Position numbers and translations under genes: made by a program
Assembly (NCBI GenBank): GCA_905372205.1
Contig: CAJPOH010000046.1
Location: 1-6,918, forward strand
DNA from: an uncultured Treponema sp.
GTDB taxonomy: Bacteria > Spirochaetota > Spirochaetia > Treponematales > Treponemataceae
Length of the DNA stretch: 6,918 nt
Direction of reading: 5' to 3'
In this document: positions 5,022 through 6,918 of the stretch, piece after piece
How the letters are laid out: each line of letters opens with the position of its first letter
Position numbering within the stretch: the stretch's first letter is position 1
The notes under the pieces: model-generated
Databases searched by the model: none
Told to the model about the DNA's origin: nothing
The model's input: the letters and a program-made list of their open reading frames with translations, nothing else

Positions 5022-5996
5022 CTATTCAGTACCAAGATTCTCTACGACATAGTCATAGAGCATCCAAACTCCATCTTTTGATGATAAATAATAAGTAAAA
5101 CGCTTTTTCTCTTTAAAATTTCTATATTGAAACCACTCAAGCACTTTCACTTGAGCTTCTGTGCTAGTGTATGCAGTATGTTCTATTTGAAATTCCACCG
5201 GGATAGCTGCAATATCCTTATCAATATGCTCCCTACTCAAATCTCTTTTGTATACTTCTACCATCGTAAGACGCCCCATTTCAGATTCTGCCTTAAAACG
5301 CCTTCCCCTAGCTGCATCTTTCGCTATCATCCTATCAATATCCATATACAAGAAGAACTGTTGCCATAAAGATTTTTGCCTTGCAATGAGCATGTAGTTG
5401 ATTACCTGATCAGGTGGAATAGCCTGAGGTTTTAATATTTCACCTGTTGCATCAGAAACGGGAAGAGAACCTAAAGCTAAAACAGAAGGAGATGGCTTTA
5501 CTTCTAGTGTTAAAGCATTGGAAAGAAGATGGTCTTCTGTGTTATCGATAAGCCTTTTTAATTCTGGAAAAAAGAGAGCCTTCAAGACATAAACCCCAGC
5601 ATTATCTATGCTTACGTAATCTTTTACATTTTCAACAAAAGAATAGGTCTCTCCATGTTCAAGAGTGATTTCTCTAAAATAGATTTGACCATTAGAGCTT
5701 CTTTTCCTACGCCAACTTTCATTATGAATCGCTTCCTTATTTCGAGTATTCACGACGGAAAAATCAATAGTAAAAGATCGGTCGTCAGCAAGCTTAAAAT
5801 GCATAGTTTCTGCACTATTATTTGTGATTGAAACTTTCACAAATATTGGCTCAGTTTCAGTACCACCAGGGTAATAGACACTCTTCGTATAAAACCTTAT
5901 AGAAACTCTCTTACCATCTTTTGTCTCAATATCATCTGCATATGTGCAAAAAACAAGTGAAAAAAACATCAACACCAAAAGCATCTTTCTATTCAT
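5022..5996 (-). CDS. exported conserved hypothetical protein, Ig-like plus NTF2-like domains
   Basis: This 324-residue protein has a classical signal peptide (KMLLVLMFFSLVFC then TYA-D, cleavage near 20-21). Cys17 follows Phe, so a lipobox is unlikely. Residues about 30-168 form a beta-sandwich of the type that binds or stabilises partners: PIFVKVSITNNSAETMHF and FTIDFSVVNTRN recall BsuPI/Ig-like domains. Residues about 190-324 begin PPDQVINYMLIARQKSLWQQFF and end with alternating strands and DGVWMLYDYVVENLG, an NTF2/SnoaL-like pattern. I know of no assigned function; it looks like a periplasmic structural or binding protein. GGAGAG lies 5 nt before the ATG. It sits 39 nt after purQ and 26 nt before the receiver/PilZ-like gene, so co-transcription is likely. 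The fold assignments rest on pattern reading alone. Confidence 0.75.
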   Translation of the reverse strand: MNRKMLLVLMFFSLVFCTYADDIETKDGKRVSIRFYTKSVYYPGGTETEPIFVKVSITNNSAETMHFKLADDRSFTIDFSVVNTRNKEAIHNESWRRKRSSNGQIYFREITLEHGETYSFVENVKDYVSIDNAGVYVLKALFFPELKRLIDNTEDHLLSNALTLEVKPSPSVLALGSLPVSDATGEILKPQAIPPDQVINYMLIARQKSLWQQFFLYMDIDRMIAKDAARGRRFKAESEMGRLTMVEVYKRDLSREHIDKDIAAIPVEFQIEHTAYTSTEAQVKVLEWFQYRNFKEKKRFTYYLSSKDGVWMLYDYVVENLGTE

Positions 5997-6035
5997 AAAA
6001 ACTCTCCAAAAGTCTCATCAATCCTTAAAGCACCA

Positions 6036-6860
6036 TCATAAGTCTTTTGCATAATCAACACCATTTTTCCAGATAGCAAGGCAAGCTCTTGTCGCATTTT
6101 GTCTTTCTGAATAGTCTACCAAACGCCTTACAATGTTATTTTCTGTATGAGGCATAAGCCCCAAAACAAGCCCTGTTGCATCTGAAATACCTGCAATATC
6201 TTCATACGAGCCATTAGGATTATATGGATAGCCCCCATTAGCATTCTCAAGGCTACCCACTCCTTCACTATCGGATTTCATAACCATATATTTTAATGCA
6301 ATTTGCTTCTTTGCTATCAAATCATCCAATATTTCTTTAGACCTAGTTAAAAACCGCCCTTCGCCGTGTGCTACAGGACATATTATGGGTTCATCTATGC
6401 CTTTTGTCCAAATACAATTTGAATCAACAGCTTTTAGCACCACATCCCTACATTCAAAATGCCCATTTTCGTTATAGGTCAAAGTAGCTTTTCTGTCTCT
6501 ATAGGCTTCTTTGGATAAACTCCCATCTTTATTACCAGGCAAAATTCCTGTCTTGATAAGAACTTGAAAACCATTGCATATTCCAATTATAGGCTTTTTT
6601 TTGTTTATAAACTCAGAGATTTCATCAAAGAAAAAGTGCATGAGCTCAAGACTCAATATTTTACCAGCACCCAATGCATCAGCATAAGAAAAACCACCAG
6701 GAATGACTAATAGTGAATAATCTTCCCATTTTTTTTCCTTCGCTTTTAATTGATTAACGTGAACAATTTCCGCATCTGCACCTGCCATCTCCAAAGCGTA
6801 TTTAGCATCAAAATCTCTATTTGTACCTGTCGCATGCAACACAAGAGCTTTTACTTTCAT
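6036..6860 (-). CDS. purQ: phosphoribosylformylglycinamidine synthase, glutaminase subunit PurQ
   Basis: This class-I glutamine amidotransferase hydrolyses glutamine and passes ammonia to PurL, which turns FGAR into FGAM in step 4 of de novo purine synthesis. Motifs are VIPGGFSYADALGAGKI (52-68), GICNGFQVLIKTGILPG (93-109) with nucleophile Cys95, CPVAHGEGRF (161-170), YNPNGS (213-218) and GLMPHTEN (234-241) with the triad's His238 and Glu240. The usual MPHPE reads MPHTE. At 274 residues it is longer than the roughly 227-residue Bacillus type; extra sequence lies around 108-160 and at the C-terminus. AGGAAG lies about 9 nt before the ATG. A TATAAT box upstream suggests its own promoter. No purL or purS gene is in this window. 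Confidence 0.92.
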   Translation of the reverse strand: MKVKALVLHATGTNRDFDAKYALEMAGADAEIVHVNQLKAKEKKWEDYSLLVIPGGFSYADALGAGKILSLELMHFFFDEISEFINKKKPIIGICNGFQVLIKTGILPGNKDGSLSKEAYRDRKATLTYNENGHFECRDVVLKAVDSNCIWTKGIDEPIICPVAHGEGRFLTRSKEILDDLIAKKQIALKYMVMKSDSEGVGSLENANGGYPYNPNGSYEDIAGISDATGLVLGLMPHTENNIVRRLVDYSERQNATRACLAIWKNGVDYAKDL

Positions 6861-6897
6861 AACTCACACTTCCTAATAGATATCTTGCAATAAGATA

Positions 6898-6903
6898 ATT
6901 ATA
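6898..6903 (-). promoter_or_regulatory. probable -10 box of the purQ unit
   Basis: TATAAT on the minus strand lies 37 nt before the purQ ATG. A -35 box at the standard 17-bp spacing would lie just outside the right edge, so it cannot be checked. The two genes downstream of purQ have no obvious promoter of their own. Confidence 0.4.
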
Positions 6904-6918
6904 ATACTATCATAGACT

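Overview
The window is AT-rich bacterial DNA that reads like a host-associated Treponema (oral or gut spirochaete, T. denticola-like). The evidence is: a lipoprotein signal with a relaxed spirochaetal lipobox on a SUMF1/FGE-type domain of the kind seen in families in T. denticola; an L21-Prp-L27 ribosomal operon whose L27 has the short, non-extended N-terminus; and conserved-hypothetical exported and PilZ-like proteins. The species assignment is inference from recognised protein families, not from a marker gene.

Layout. (1) Positions 1-148: intergenic or divergent region. It contains a 14-bp perfect palindrome, TTGC-initial units spaced 23 nt apart, and a minus-strand reading frame that looks like the start of a zinc-ribbon protein running off the left edge. 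(2) 149-901 (+): MTA/SAH nucleosidase (mtnN/pfs), probably made from a leaderless transcript. (3) 975-2342 (+): a lipoprotein with a C-terminal FGE-sulfatase (C-type-lectin-like) domain lacking the catalytic cysteines. It converges on the next gene across a perfect 13-bp bidirectional terminator (2358-2394). (4) 2434-2916 (-): a small basic protein that appears to hold two diverged Cro/CI-like helix-turn-helix modules in tandem. (5) 3123-4055 (-): rplU-prp-rpmA with a near-perfect sigma70 promoter at 4130-4159 and a terminator at 3038-3069. (6) 4279-6860 (-): purQ, an exported Ig-like plus NTF2-like protein, and a degenerate receiver-PilZ-like protein. All three face the same way with short gaps (39 and 26 nt), so they probably form one transcription unit that starts near the right edge.

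How the parts work together. MtnN clears the by-products of SAM-dependent reactions. L21 and L27 are large-subunit proteins made with Prp, a cysteine protease known in Firmicutes for trimming L27. PurQ supplies ammonia for step 4 of de novo purine synthesis, and the two genes after it have no obvious metabolic link to it.

The most interesting signals are: Prp with an intact Cys/His pair but no cleavable extension on its neighbour L27; a tandem-HTH protein; a receiver-PilZ-like protein degenerate in both domains; a related hairpin repeat placed just after the stop codon of two different minus-strand genes; the FGE-fold lipoprotein as a possible diversity-generating-retroelement-type or ligand-binding surface protein; and the cryptic cysteine-rich frame at the left edge. 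I saw no CRISPR array, tRNA, rRNA or complete mobile element.
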